The notes: generated from the letters alone by a model not told the origin. Counted from the stretch's first letter, positions 1 to 9,845 are shown. The stretch: DNA of 64,000 bases from Rapana venosa (GCA_028751875.1 CM054153.1:7827150-7891149), one strand, 5' to 3'. Made by a program: numbers and translations.

Positions 1-46
1 CACGCACGCATACACACACACACACACTGTCAGACACGCACGCACA

Positions 47-114
<68 letters not shown>

Positions 115-168
115 ACACACACACACACACACACACGTATAACATTTAGCAGGCTGTTGGTCAGAATC

Positions 169-256
<88 letters not shown>

Positions 257-274
257 GCGCGCACACACACACAC

Positions 275-330
<56 letters not shown>

Positions 331-345
331 ACCGGCTTCTAAACT
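1..345. repeat. (CA)n microsatellite block
   Basis: Two long CA runs flank a short unique stretch near 135-170, with a GCAC-rich variant around 219-262. It lies in the intron before the first visible exon. Translations of it (CVCV or THTH) are repeat artefacts. Confidence 0.95.
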
Positions 346-374
346 AATCCTGGGTATGAATATCACGGTGACAG

Positions 375-549
375 GCCATCCGCTATTCGAGGACCTTCGG
401 GCAGGGGACGGGCAACATTTACCTGAGCAATACCTATTGCCGCGGCAACGAAACCAACCTGGGCTTGTGTCAGAGCAACACCTGGGGCAACACACACTGG
501 ATGTGCAGTCATAGCAGGGATGCTGGCGTCAAGTGTTACCGTAACAGAG
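375..549 (+). CDS. SRCR domain D1, second-half exon
   Basis: The C-terminal half of an SRCR domain, whose first half is upstream of the window. It reads [13 protein letters not shown], then a core with four cysteines: NTYC, LGLC, HWMC and VKC. The block [11 protein letters not shown] is the usual SRCR C-(T/R)-G-x-E-x-x-L-x-x-C motif and contains an N-E-T sequon. The acceptor is gtgacag at 374. The donor is gtgtgtg at 550, at the very start of a GT/GC microsatellite. The exon ends with one base of a codon, matching the two-base start of the next exon at 1472. No in-frame stop. Confidence 0.85.
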
Positions 550-552
550 GTG

Positions 553-660
553 TGTGTGTGCGTGCGCGCGCGCGCGTGCGTGCGTGCTTGCGTACGGGCG
601 CGCGCGCGCGTGTGTGTGCAAGTGTGTGTGTGTGTACAAGTGTGCGTGCGTGCGTTTTTT
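553..660. repeat. GT/GC-rich microsatellite next to the D1 donor
   Basis: GTGTG and GCGCG runs begin within the donor site of the D1 exon and pass into T-rich sequence. Confidence 0.85.
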
Positions 661-1160
661 TATTTTTATTTATTTATTTTATTTTATTCTGTTATTTCGA
701 GGATTTATTTATTTATTTTATTCTTTTATATCGAGGATAATGAAATAAGTACTAATACGCTTTTTTACATTCAGTCCCCGTATGTATGCAGTTTTGTAAA
801 TTCTGTCATCTGTTCCCACCGGCACACCATGGCCTACTCTTACGAAAAGTGGAACAAGATTTAACGTGTGCGCAAGATGTTCTGCGTGCGTTCGTACACG
901 GGGCCTCGGTTTATAGTCTCATCCGAAGGATATTTGGGGAGAGTGGAGTCGGCACTGATGTTAAATCCAGGGGAAAATATCCCCTTGAACGGGAATCGAT
1001 CCCGGGTCGTCAGATAATGGAATAAGCACTCATGTGCTGCTTTTTAAAAAAATATCCATTCCCCGTGTGTGTGCAGTTTTGTAAATGTTGTCATCCATTC
1101 CCACCGGCACACAATGGCCTACTATTCCGAAAAGCGGAACTGGATGTAAAAAAGCACTTA
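653..1160 (-). repeat. SINE family B, minus strand, with a second partial copy
   Basis: A TTTA-rich tail (653-725) is followed by tatcgaggataatg, cattcagtccccg, gcagttttgtaaat and cacaccatggcctact. The reverse complement of the SINE core (rc of accgaggtcc and ggatgagac) lies around 902-930, and a B-box-like region near 990-1012. A partial second copy, again from the ataatggaataagcactcatgtg tail, covers 1013-1160. It matches the complete + strand copy at 42306-42615 in reverse. Confidence 0.75.
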
Positions 1161-1161
1161 A

Positions 1162-1163
<2 letters not shown>

Positions 1164-1227
<64 letters not shown>
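1164..1227. repeat. (GT)n microsatellite
   Basis: About 30 uninterrupted GT units in the D1-D2 intron, just after the SINE fragment. Confidence 0.95.
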
Positions 1228-1356
1228 ACGCATGTGGGTGTGCATAGATGAAAGTGTGCGTGCATGTCAGTAAGAGAGAGAGAGAGAGTGTGTGTTGAGT
1301 GTGTCAGTCATTGTGTGGCTGCGTGCGCGTGCATATGCACCTATGTGCATTACAGC

Positions 1357-1360
<4 letters not shown>

Positions 1361-1424
<64 letters not shown>
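1361..1424. repeat. (CA)n microsatellite
   Basis: About 30 CA units, ending some 48 bp before the D2 first-half acceptor. Confidence 0.95.
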
Positions 1425-1425
<1 letters not shown>

Positions 1426-1471
1426 TTCGTTGACGCGCACGTATGTACTATGTTTATGTTGAAATGTCCAG

Positions 1472-1607
1472 CGCGGCTGGTGCCTCAACAAAACGGCTTT
1501 GTGGGCGCTGTTTACGGAACGGTGGAGGTGCTGAACTCCACTACCTATGCCTGGATGGCCGTGTGTGACTCAAACTGGGACGACAACGATGCCAGGGTGG
1601 CGTGCAA
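1472..1607 (+). CDS. SRCR domain D2, first-half exon
   Basis: Starts ARLVPQQNGF, where the G of the first Ala comes from the previous exon. It continues GTVEVLNSTTY, AVCDSNWDDNDA and RVACK. This is the standard SRCR N-terminal half (RLV..., GTVEV, VCD...W...DARVAC) with two cysteines and an N-S-T sequon. The acceptor is gtccag at 1471. The donor is gtaagc at 1608, directly after the Lys that follows the second cysteine. It ends in phase 2 (aa + g = Lys), which joins exactly with the exon at 2046. Confidence 0.92.
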
Positions 1608-1949
1608 GTAAGCATGAATAATCAGTTCTCCTTTCCCTACTAGAACACTTGGCTTGTGTGATCGGCTGTTTGTGGGGAAAGTGTCATTGTAGTGTATGAG
1701 GTGTATACCACTTCCAGTCACGGCAGATTTCTATGCGTAACTGCTTTCTCCGTGAAGTGGCTTCGCCACAAGGGCAGCGCCACTTTTTGTTTGCTGTTGA
1801 TTTTCCTATTTTGTGTTTTTTTTCCCATGAGAAAGGCTAGGGTTAGTTTTGGTTGTTTTTTTTGTGTTTTTTGTTTAGTGCGTTTTTTCTTAGTTTGTCT
1901 TTGGTTTGTCTTTTTTTCTGTCCTGTTACTCCTGCTAAAGGTGGGAATG

Positions 1950-2002
1950 GGATGTAAAAAAAAGCGCATGAGTGCTTATTCATTATCCTCAAAATTTAAG
2001 AA
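1950..2002 (+). repeat. SINE family B tail fragment
   Basis: The stretch containing gcgcatgagtgcttattc is the + orientation of the terminal segment seen in minus orientation near 1015, 8890 and 11075. No body is attached. The rest of the 1608-2045 intron holds nothing recognisable. Confidence 0.5.
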
Positions 2003-2045
2003 TTTTGAGTTGATTTGATTTGATCTCTCTCTCTCTCTCTTTCAG

Positions 2046-2266
2046 GTCAGCAGGCTTTGTGGACGGCAGAGCCCTGTGCTGTGGGAAGCTGTCCAGAGGC
2101 TACTCCAGCTACACCATTGCAGGGTCGCTGCGCAATATCGGCTGTACAGGCAGCGAGACCTCTTTCGACGCCTGCACCTCCACCTTCTCCACCTCCAGAT
2201 GTCCCTACACCCCTGGCCTGGCCTCTGCCATCTGCTACTCCCAGTCCAGAGAATCTGTGGACAGCA
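2046..2266 (+). CDS. SRCR domain D2, second-half exon (Cys-Cys type)
   Basis: Reads (K)SAGFVDGRALCCGKL, then NIGCTGSE, FDAC, SRCPY and SAICY. It has six cysteines, including an adjacent CC pair before the usual CTGSE motif, so the whole domain has eight rather than six. The acceptor is ctttcag at 2045, its pyrimidine tract a CT microsatellite. The donor is gtgagt at 2267, in phase 1. The same FVDGRA-CC arrangement recurs in D15, and a CC pair at the same place in D12. Confidence 0.92.
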
Positions 2267-2303
2267 GTGAGTGAGAAGCGTACAGTAGTGCTGATTGTGT
2301 GTG

Positions 2304-2308
<5 letters not shown>

Positions 2309-2390
<82 letters not shown>
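2309..2390. repeat. (GA)n microsatellite
   Basis: GA repeats broken once by GGAG, starting about 40 bp after the D2 donor. Confidence 0.95.
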
Positions 2391-2394
<4 letters not shown>

Positions 2395-2574
2395 TAAATG
2401 AATGAATGAATCTTTATTTTTCAAGGGTAGCAGAATAAGCATACGCATACGTTTTTTCATTCGGACCTTGCCCTGATTAGGGACTATACAAGGGAACAAT
2501 ACAAGGGAAAAAACCCTACTACAACAACGACAACATAATTAAAAAAATATAAGTGTATATTTAACAATACATAA

Positions 2575-2652
2575 TCCCCAAGCGCTTCGATTTGTTTGTT
2601 TTTTTACAAGATTCAGCGCTATACAAATTCCATATATTATTATTATTATTAA
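2575..2652 (-). repeat. Interspersed repeat tail with the tatagcgct motif
   Basis: The stretch gcgcttcgatttgtttg, cagcgctatac and (ATT)n is the reverse complement of the tail at 20505-20560 (atttatatagcgctgaatc). A noisy copy is at 62860-62935. It is a recurrent transposon 3' end. Nothing else is recognisable in 2400-2690. Confidence 0.6.
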
Positions 2653-2694
2653 CTGTCTTGAACACTAATGTCAAGAGATACGTAGATTTTTTTT

Positions 2695-2798
2695 CGAAAA
2701 CAGATATGCATTAATAAACACATAATTCTCAAATGAATTGATTTTTATTTCGAAAAGAGATATGCATTAATAAACACATAATTCTCAAATGAATTGAA
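2695..2798. repeat. 56-bp tandem duplication
   Basis: A unit starting cgaaaacagatatgcatt occurs at 2695 and again at 2751 (cgaaaagagatatgcatt), almost identical for about 47 bp. Confidence 0.85.
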
Positions 2799-2874
2799 CA
2801 TTAACAGGAGAACTGATACTCTGATTATGATTAAGTAATATGGATAAAGTAAAATAGAGGGAGACAGCAAGAAG

Positions 2875-2877
<3 letters not shown>

Positions 2878-2921
<44 letters not shown>

Positions 2922-2943
2922 AGAGAGAGAGAGAGAGAGAGAG
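2878..2943. repeat. (GA)n microsatellite
   Basis: GA repeats with one short GGGG interruption near 2918. Confidence 0.95.
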
Positions 2944-2989
2944 CATTTTCAAGTTACACATCAAAATAAACAGAGAGGGGGGGGGGTGT

Positions 2990-3625
2990 CTTTGGGACAT
3001 TTGAGGGAGTTTGATGGAGTGCTGATTGTGTAGTGCAAGAGGTTGTAGTTCTTTGGGTATTTGACGAGTTTGAAGCAGCGCTGATTTTATGCATGATGGA
3101 GTTTGAAACGGTGCTGATTGTGTGACGACAGAGGTTCTTTGAGTATTTGACACAGTGTGATACAGTACTTAATGGGTGTATGAGGTAGGGTGAAGAGGTG
3201 AATTGGGTATTTGCCGTGAAACAGTGATGAGTGTGTGTTAGAAGGGGTTCTTTGGTATTTGACGGACTATGGAACAGTGCTGATTGTATGTTAGAAGAAG
3301 TTCTTTGGTATTTGACGGACTATGGAACAGTGCTGATTGTATGTTAGAAGAAGTTCTTTGGTATTTGACGGACTATGGAACAGTGCTGATTGTATGTTAG
3401 AAGAGGTTCTTTGGTATTTGACGGACTATGGAACAGTGCTGATTGTATGTTAGAAGAGGTTCTTTGGTATTTGACGGACTATGGAACAGTGCTGATTGTA
3501 TGTTAGAAGAAGTTCTTTGGTATTTGACGGACTTTGGAACAGTGCTGATTGTATGAATGGGGCAGGGTGAAAGATGTGTTTTGAGTATTTGACAGAATCT
3601 CAAACAGCGCTTTCTGCATGGCGAA
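2990..3625. repeat. 53-bp minisatellite array
   Basis: From about 3238 the 53-bp unit (ttctttggtatttgacgg, then aacagtgctgattgtatg) repeats about six times nearly unchanged, at 3238, 3291, 3344, 3397, 3450 and 3503. Diverged units containing ttgacg and gtgctgatt extend the array on both sides. No protein-coding reading of it is credible. Confidence 0.92.
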
Positions 3626-3664
3626 AGAGGAGCTATGGGTTTTTAACAGAGTTCATTTTTTCCC

Positions 3665-3785
3665 GTTCTTTGGATAAAGCTCCGAGGTTCACCAATGATG
3701 AGATTTTGCGTATGCGACTGTTTTTGCCCACCAATAAGGTAGCCGCATTCCGACTTCGTGATACATGTTGTGTTTCCGTAACCCA
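3665..3785 (+). repeat. Interspersed repeat F
   Basis: Contains gctccgaggttcaccaatg, gattttgcgtatgcgac and aaggtagccgcattccgac. The same sequence recurs at 10630, 43190 and 46720 (+) and at 43895 and 44480 (-). Confidence 0.7.
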
Positions 3786-4165
3786 CCAAACGCAGATATG
3801 AACTGCAGGATCTTTAAGGTGCATATTTGATCTGCATGTGTATAAATTATGTGTTTATACGGGGACGGGGTAGTTCCGTGATCGGATCACTCGCTTTCCC
3901 CCAGCCAAGTTAAGCGGCGTCGAGCGTGGTTACCACTTGGATGGGTGACCGTTTGCGCGCCTTGGCTTCAGTACAGTTATCTGCCCTTTTAGGGTCAGGG
4001 AAAATAAAGCAGCGAGGGAGAGGAGATGGGCACCGCCCTCAATATGCTGGCCCCTAGAGAAGTGAGGTCTCTGACACCTGACTCCCCTGCGACCTTATAG
4101 GTTATGGGACACCTTTTTATGTGTATATATACGAAGGGAATTAAGGCACTGGCAGGTCTACACTC
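3770..4165 (-). repeat. SINE family D, split by a SINE-A insertion
   Basis: The left piece (ccaccaaacgc, aggatctttaa) and the right piece (gggaattaaggcactggcaggtc) correspond to parts of the fuller copy at 12600-13050 (ccaccaaacac, aggatctttaac, ggggattaaggcacaggcaggtc). A SINE-A element at 3861-4117 sits between them. Confidence 0.6.
3861..4117 (+). repeat. SINE-A (tRNA-5S rRNA chimeric head), copy 1
   Basis: The head is a weak tRNA-like A box (gtagttccgtgatcgg), followed by sequence matching the internal promoter region of 5S rRNA: agttaagcggcgtcgagcg and ttggatgggtgacc. The body has aaagcagcgagggagaggag, aatatgctggcccc and ttataggttatgggacacc. The other copies are at 10336 and 30125. A near-direct repeat flanks it: tatgtgtttatac at 3848-3860 and tatgtgtatatatac at about 4118-4132, a plausible target-site duplication. 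Confidence 0.8.
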
Positions 4166-4312
4166 CACTCCACTCCACTCCACTCCATTGCACTGGACTA
4201 CACTACATTGCACGCACTACACTACACTACACTACACTACACTACACAGACAACCCCACACCCCACACTACACCGCACCCCAGCATACCCCACAAACCAC
4301 CACATTCATCTT
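4158..4312. repeat. Pentanucleotide array (CTCCA/CTACA)n
   Basis: CTCCA units pass into CTACA and then ACCCC-rich variants. It is the complementary form of the GTGTA arrays at 6.5-8.9 kb and 9.1 kb. Confidence 0.85.
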
Positions 4313-4314
4313 GC

Positions 4315-4317
<3 letters not shown>

Positions 4318-4377
<60 letters not shown>
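4318..4377. repeat. (GT)n microsatellite at the D3 acceptor
   Basis: An uninterrupted GT run ends 5 bp before the D3 exon and takes the place of a normal polypyrimidine tract. Confidence 0.95.
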
Positions 4378-4382
4378 TACAG

Positions 4383-4539
4383 GCTTCGGAGTCCGTGTGA
4401 TCAACGGATCTGGGAACTGGGGCAGGGTGGAGGTGAAACACATGGGGGTGTGGGGGTCTGTGTGTGCCGGCCGAAGCTGGAACGACAGTGCAGCTGATGT
4501 GACCTGTCGTCAGATCCTCGGCAGAGGGGGTGGTGTGGT
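4383..4539 (+). CDS. SRCR domain D3, first-half exon
   Basis: Reads (S)FGVRVINGSGN, WGRVEVKHMGV, GSVCAGRSWNDSAADVTC and RQILGRGGGVV. It has two cysteines and N-G-S and N-D-S sequons. The acceptor is tacag at 4382, right after a GT microsatellite. The donor is gtaagt at 4540, in phase 2. The intron lies about 11 residues after the second cysteine, unlike D2. The split codon gt + c gives Val with the exon at 5078. Confidence 0.92.
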
Positions 4540-4609
4540 GTAAGTCTGGGTCGTTGCTGGTCCGTTATTCTGGTTGTCTGTCTCGCGCTCTGTCTTTCTG
4601 TGAAAGCTG

Positions 4610-4712
4610 TGTGTGTGTGTGTTGTGTGTGTGGTGTGTGTGTTTGTGTGTGTGTGTGTGTGTATGTTGTGTGTGTCTGTGTTGTGTGTGTGTGTGCGCGC
4701 GCGCGCGCGTGC
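4610..4712. repeat. GT-rich microsatellite
   Basis: Interrupted GT runs with a GCGCG stretch at the end. The rest of the intron, 4720-5077, is unique A/T-rich sequence with nothing recognisable. Confidence 0.9.
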
Positions 4713-5077
4713 GAGCCTGAATCGAATTTGTCAGAAAAATATTTGTTATTGGTTGCATGTGTAAGAATAGGTTAAAATTAAATGCTAGCGCTTTAATTTG
4801 TTGGTTGTTTTTTTTTTCAGAAATAACTCCATGTAAACTCCAATTGTTATCGTTATTATCATTTTATTTAGGGTCACCAAAATTATGCATAGTATTAAAG
4901 TCATGCTGACCTCTTAGTAATAAGCTGTATTGAATTGTGATGAGTTTATTTCGTTTGTTTCCAATAAGCCTACATGACATTTTTGGGGGGGGCAGTAAAT
5001 ACTTCCAGGTTTCTCCTATCTGATTCAGAGACTTGCCTACCCGGTAAACAGCAACTTGTCATGGCTTGTGCTTTCAG

Positions 5078-5235
5078 CATGGGCACGGCCTACAGGGATG
5101 TTTTCCAAGGCAGCCCCTGGGTGCGGAGGGTGAACTGCACGGGTACGGAGAGCAGCCTGGAGCAGTGCATTGTGCCCCCCTGGGGCAACTCCACAACCTA
5201 CTGCTCCAACCAGTACGCTCTCTGCTACAGCTCCG
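5078..5235 (+). CDS. SRCR domain D3, second-half exon
   Basis: Reads (V)MGTAYRDVFQGSPWV, RRVNCTGTESSLEQC and then TTYCSNQYALCYSS. It has four cysteines, completing a six-cysteine domain, and N-C-T and N-S-T sequons. The CTGTESSLEQC core is canonical. The acceptor is gctttcag at 5077 and the donor gtgagt at 5236, ending in phase 1. Confidence 0.93.
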
Positions 5236-5449
5236 GTGAGTTCGTGTTACATGCAGTCAGAGGCCTTGCTGCCCGCCACTCACACCACTCATACACCCAC
5301 GCTTGCCAGCACACACTACTACACATACACGTGTGGGAGAGAGATCTCCATTGATAGATAGGGTCTATTATATGTATATACAGGCATACACGCACTCCCC
5401 TTCATCTAAGTACGCCCAAACACCACACAGACTCTCTCAACACAAACAC

Positions 5450-5451
5450 GA

Positions 5452-5496
<45 letters not shown>

Positions 5497-5523
5497 GCAC
5501 ACACACACACACACACAGACTCA

Positions 5524-5561
<38 letters not shown>

Positions 5562-5604
5562 ACACCACACACCACACACACACACACGCACGCACAGACT
5601 CACT

Positions 5605-5639
<35 letters not shown>

Positions 5640-5649
5640 CACAGACTCA

Positions 5650-5732
<83 letters not shown>

Positions 5733-5801
5733 CACACACACACAACACACACACACAAACACACACACACACAGACTCACTCTCCACACACCACACACAC
5801 A

Positions 5802-5847
<46 letters not shown>

Positions 5848-5893
5848 AACCACACCAACCACACCACACCACACCACACCACACCACACCAGA
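5450..5893. repeat. Long (CA)n microsatellite with ACACC end
   Basis: About 440 bp of CA repeats with AGACTCACTC interruptions, ending in (CACAC/CACAC-C)n. The His-Thr reading frames across it are repeat artefacts. Confidence 0.95.
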
Positions 5894-5974
5894 AGGGTTC
5901 ACAGACAGAGAGTTTTCATCCTTGAGAATTTTTTTTAAAGTCTACGGTGCACTGGCAAATACTAAAAGTTGTTT

Positions 5975-6232
5975 TGGGCGACAACAACAACAGTAACAAA
6001 GGACGAGGAGTGGCCAGCAACAGCAACAACAACAACACAGGAGGAGAATATGAAGAAAAAAGAAGAAGGTAATGGTGAAAGGAGAAGAATAAGCACTATA
6101 ACAACGGGAACAACAGCAGCAACAACTACGATGACGATACTATTCGCAATGATAACAATAACAACAACACACACTCACCATCATCATCACCACCACCACC
6201 ACCACCACCACCACCAACAACAACAACAATAA
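5975..6232. repeat. (CAA)n / (CAC)n trinucleotide tracts
   Basis: AACAAC-type and then CACCAC and CAACAA runs within the D3-D4 intron. Nothing else is recognisable here. Confidence 0.85.
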
Positions 6233-6337
6233 CATCCCTAATTCTTTACCACCACCACCACCCATCCACACCAATAACATCCCTAACTCTATATGTTTGT
6301 TTATTGCGTTATTCATGTTTATAATTATTACCTGCAG

Positions 6338-6500
6338 CTGCCCCGGTGGTGGAGCTGGTAGGAGGTGACGGTAGCAGTTACGGGCGGGTGGAGGTGACGA
6401 TGGACGGGTCGCGGTACACGGTGTGTGACAACTCCTGGAGCACCTCTGACGCCATCGTCGTCTGCAGGGCCATGGGCTACGCTGGGGCATCGCCATCAAG
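6338..6500 (+). CDS. SRCR domain D4, first-half exon (one G apparently missing)
   Basis: Reads (A)APVVELVGGDGSS, YGRVEVTMDG, YTVCDNSWSTSDAIVVC and RAMGYAG. As given, the frame then runs into ASPSR and ends in phase 2, which does not fit the next exon. If the GGGG run at 6484-6487 were five Gs, the end would read GYAGGIAIK in phase 0. That matches GYAGGIAY in D10 and fits the phase-0 start of the exon at 10696. The acceptor is cctgcag at 6337 and the donor gtaggg at 6501. It has two cysteines. Confidence 0.88.
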
Positions 6501-6529
6501 GTAGGGGAGGGGCAGGGAGGGGAGTACAG

Positions 6530-8862
6530 TGGTGGTGGGGTGTGGGGTAGTGTAGTGTAGTGTAGTGTGGTGTTTGTAGGTGGTTGTGTGGTGTTTGTGT
6601 TGGTGTTGTGTGTGTTGTGTGTGTGTGTGTGTGGTGGGAGTGTGTGGTGTTGTGGTGTGGTGTGGTGTGGTGTGGTGTGGTGTGGTGTGGTGTGGTGTGG
6701 TGTGGTGTGTGTAGTGTGTGTGTGGTGTAGAGTAGGGTATGGTATGTAGTGTATGTGTAGTGTGGGTGGTAGTGTTGGTGTGGTGTGGAGTAGGGTAAGG
6801 TAGGTAGTGTGGTGTGGTGTGGTGTTTGTGTGGTGTGGTGTGGTGTGGAGTAGTGTGGTGTGGTGTGGAGTAGTGGTGTGGTGTAGTGAAGTGTAGAGTA
6901 GGGTAGGGTATGGTGGGGTATGGGAGGAAGGGTAGTGGAGTGGAGGTGGAGTGTAGTTGTAGTGTGGTGTAGTGTAGTGTGGTGTGGTGTAGTAATGGTG
7001 TAGTGCAGTGCAGTGCAGTGCAGTGTAGTGTAGGGTAGGGTAGGGTAGGGTAGGGTAGGGTAAGGTAGTGGGGAGGAAGGGTAGGGTTGTGGGAGGAAGG
7101 GTAGTGTATTGTAGTTTGTAGTGTAGTATAGTGTGGTGTGTATAGGTGTGGTGTAGTATAGGTGTGGTGTAGTGTAGTGTGGTGTAGTGCAGTGCAGTGT
7201 AGTGTAGGGTAGGGTAGGGTAGGGTAGGGTAGTGGGGTAGTGGGAGGAATGGTAGTGTGTGTATTGTAGTTGTAGTGTAGTGTAGTGGGGTGAAGTGTAG
7301 TGTGGTGTGGTGTAATGTGGTGTGGTGTGGTGTAGTGGTAGTGTGAGTGGTGTGGTGTAGTGTATTATAGTTGTAGTGTAGTGGGTGTAGTGTGGTGTGG
7401 TGTGGTATAGTGTGGTGTAGTGTAGTGTGGTGTGTAGTGTAGAGTAGGGTAGAGTAGTGGAGGAAGGGTAGTGTAGTGTATGTGGTGTAGTGTAGTGTGG
7501 TGTAATGTAGTTTAGTGTGGTGTAGTGTGGTGTGGTGTAGTGTGGTGTGGTGTATGTGGTGTAGAGTAGGGTAGGTAGGGTAGGTAGTGGGGTAGTGGAA
7601 GAAGGTAGTGTAGTGTATTGTAGTTGTGCTGTGATGTAGTGTAGTGTAGTGTGATGTGGTGTAGTGTGGTGTAGTGTAGTGTAGTGTGTTGTAGTGCACT
7701 TAGAGTGGGTAGGGTAGGGTAGGGTAGTGGTGTAGTTTGAGGAAGGGTAGTGTAGTGTGGTGTGGTGTGGTGCAGTGTAGTGTGGTGTAGTGTAGTGTAT
7801 TGTGGTGTGGTGTGGTGTAATGTAGTGTAGGGTGGTGTGGTGCAGTGTAGTGTGGTGTAGTGTAGTGTATTGTGGTGTGGTGTGGTGTAATGTAGTGTAG
7901 TGTGGTGTGGTGTGGTGTAATGTAGTGTAGTGTGGTGTGGTGTGGTGTAGTGAAGTGTAGAGGTGGGTAGGGTAGGGTAGGGTAGGGTAGGGTAGTGATG
8001 TAGTGTGAGGAAGAGTAGTGTAGTGTATTGTAGTTGTGGTGTGGTGTAGTGTGGTGTGGTGTAGTGTAGTGTGGTGTGGTGTGGTGTAGTGTGGTTTAGT
8101 ATAATGTGGTGTAGTGTATTGTGGTGTGGTGTGGTGTAATGTAGTGTAGTGTGGTAGTGTGGTGTGGTGTGGTGTGGTGTAATGTAGTGTAGTGTGGTGT
8201 GGTGTGGTGTAGTGAAGTGTAGAGGTGGGTAGGGTAGGGTAGGGTAGTGGTGTAGTGTGAGGAAGAGTAGTGTAGTGTATTGTAGTTGTGCTGTGATGTA
8301 GTGTAGTGTGGTGTAGTGTGGTACAGTGTGGTGTAGTGTAGTGTAGTGTGTTGTAGTGCACTTAGAGTGGGTAGGTAGGGTAGGGTAGTGGTGTAGTTTG
8401 AGGAAGGGTAGTGTAGTGTAGTGTGGTGTGGTGTAGTGTAGTGTATTGTGGTGTAGTGTAGTGTATTGTGGTGTGGTGTGGTGTAATGTAGTGTAGGGTG
8501 GTGTGGTGCAGTGTAGTGTGGTGTAGTGTAGTGTATTGTGGTGTGGTGTGGTGTAATGTAGTGTAGGGTGGTGTGGTGTGGTGTAATGTAGTGTAGTGTG
8601 GTGTGGTGTGGTGTGGTGTAGTGAAGTGTAGAGGTGGGTACGGTAGGGTAGGGTAGTGGTGTAGTGTGAGGAAGAGTAGTGTAGTGTATTGTAGTTGTGG
8701 TGTGGTGTGGTGTGGTGTAGTGTGGTGTGGTGTGGTGTAGTGTTGTGTAGTGTGGTTTAGTATAATGTGGTGTAGTGTAGTGGGGTGTGGTGCTGTGCAG
8801 TGCAGTGTAGTGCAGTGCTCTGTGGTGCGGTGCGGTGCAGTCTAGTGTAGTGTAATGTTTTT
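6530..8862. repeat. Pentanucleotide satellite (GTGTA/GTGTG/GGGTA) with longer-range repeats
   Basis: About 2.3 kb of AGTGT, GGTGT and GGGTA pentamers. Longer units of roughly 130-260 bp are marked by a recurring block: several GGGTA units, then tagtg, then gaggaagggtag. These blocks fall near 6921, 7078, 7246, 7457, 7600, 7740, 8010, 8260, 8400 and 8667. Open minus-strand frames of 500-600 codons here encode only HYTT-type repeats and are not genes. Confidence 0.95.
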
Positions 8863-8865
8863 TTT

Positions 8866-9330
8866 AAAATTAGTTATTTATTCTTTTATGTCGAGGATAA
8901 TGGAATATGCATGCACATGCTTTATTTTACATTCAGTCCCCGCGTATATGCGGTTTTTGTAAATTTTGTCATCTGTTCTCACCGGCACATGATGGCCTAC
9001 TCCTTCGAAAAGCGGATTAAGATTTAACTTGTGCACAAGATCTTCTGTGTGCGTTCGTAGTATAGTATGGTATAGTGTAGTATAGTGTAGTATAGTGTAG
9101 TATAGTGTAGTGTAGTGTAGTGTAGTGTCGTGTCGTGTCGTGTCGTGTCGAGTCGTGTCGTGTCGTGTCGTGTTGTGTTGTATTGTGTCGTGTCGTGTGC
9201 TCTGAATGTGTTCGCACACAGGACTTTTATTTATTGTCTCATCCAAAAGACTAGCACAAGACCACCGCTCAAGATCTTGTAGGTGGGGGAGGGGGGATAG
9301 TTTTCGATTCAAACGGGGATCAGACTTGTG
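8866..9330 (-). repeat. SINE family B, minus strand, interrupted by a pentamer array
   Basis: The 3' part (tatgtcgaggataatgg, cattcagtccccg, gcacatgatggcctactcc) covers 8880-9055. The 5' core (rc of ggatgagacaataaa, plus cacacaggac and a B-box-like gattcaaac) covers 9215-9325. A 140-bp pentamer array separates them. Confidence 0.7.
9056..9197. repeat. Pentamer array (TAGTA/GTGTA/GTGTC)n inside a SINE
   Basis: About 28 five-base units change stepwise from TATAG/TGTAG to TGTCG. Confidence 0.9.
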
Positions 9331-9545
9331 CCTTCCCAGAGTACATATCCATTGCGAGTACACACTGGATGACACGTTTGTGTGCGTGACTGTTTTCTAA
9401 TTTACCTCGCCAGACAGGCCGCCAGCCGTACTCCGATTTCACAAGGATTTCCCCACTTTTCTTTAACGGAGGATACAAGTTGTTATGCTAGATGCTTGTC
9501 GTGGATGAAGACAATCCTCCACATAACAAAGCAGAGCAACAATTT
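9330..9545 (+). repeat. Repeat E, partial
   Basis: Contains acacactggatgacacg, ccgtactccgatttc and gcttgtcgtggatgaag, shared with the fuller copy at 12064-12400. The remainder, 9546-9840, is unrecognised unique sequence. Confidence 0.55.
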
Positions 9546-9845
9546 AGTGCAGGCCTGTCACACTTTTGCTTACATTGAAAACTGAAAAGGCTTTTAGCTT
9601 GGGCCCTATCTCTTGTATTCCAAACATATTAAACCGAGTCAGAACGCGTTAGACGGTAGGAGATCATAAAAAAAGACTCAGGCAATCCCGTTTTAGGATT
9701 TTTTCCCCTACAGGCATTGGTTGAAAAGCTTCAGTACTTCTAGTTTCTAGAAAACAAGTGACTCTATCATTTCCAGTGTTGTTGTTTTAAATTCAGCAGT
9801 AAAGCGTGTTTAATGTCTAAGAAGGAAATTTTGGAAAGCGACTGT

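Noticed and set aside
3238..3560. CRISPR-like array of regular repeats
   Set aside because: The 53-bp units are contiguous with no unique spacers, and this is animal DNA.
5303..5938. 211-codon His/Thr-rich frame, possible metal-binding protein
   Set aside because: It is a direct reading of a (CA)n microsatellite inside an intron.
6140..8361. Minus-strand open frames of 519 and 621 codons
   Set aside because: They are the translation of a pentanucleotide satellite (endless HYTT/HTTP) with no domain, codon bias or splice context.
6530..8862. Interstitial telomere sequence because of GGGTA blocks
   Set aside because: The unit is GGGTA, not TTAGGG, and it is mixed with GTGTA pentamers of the same array.
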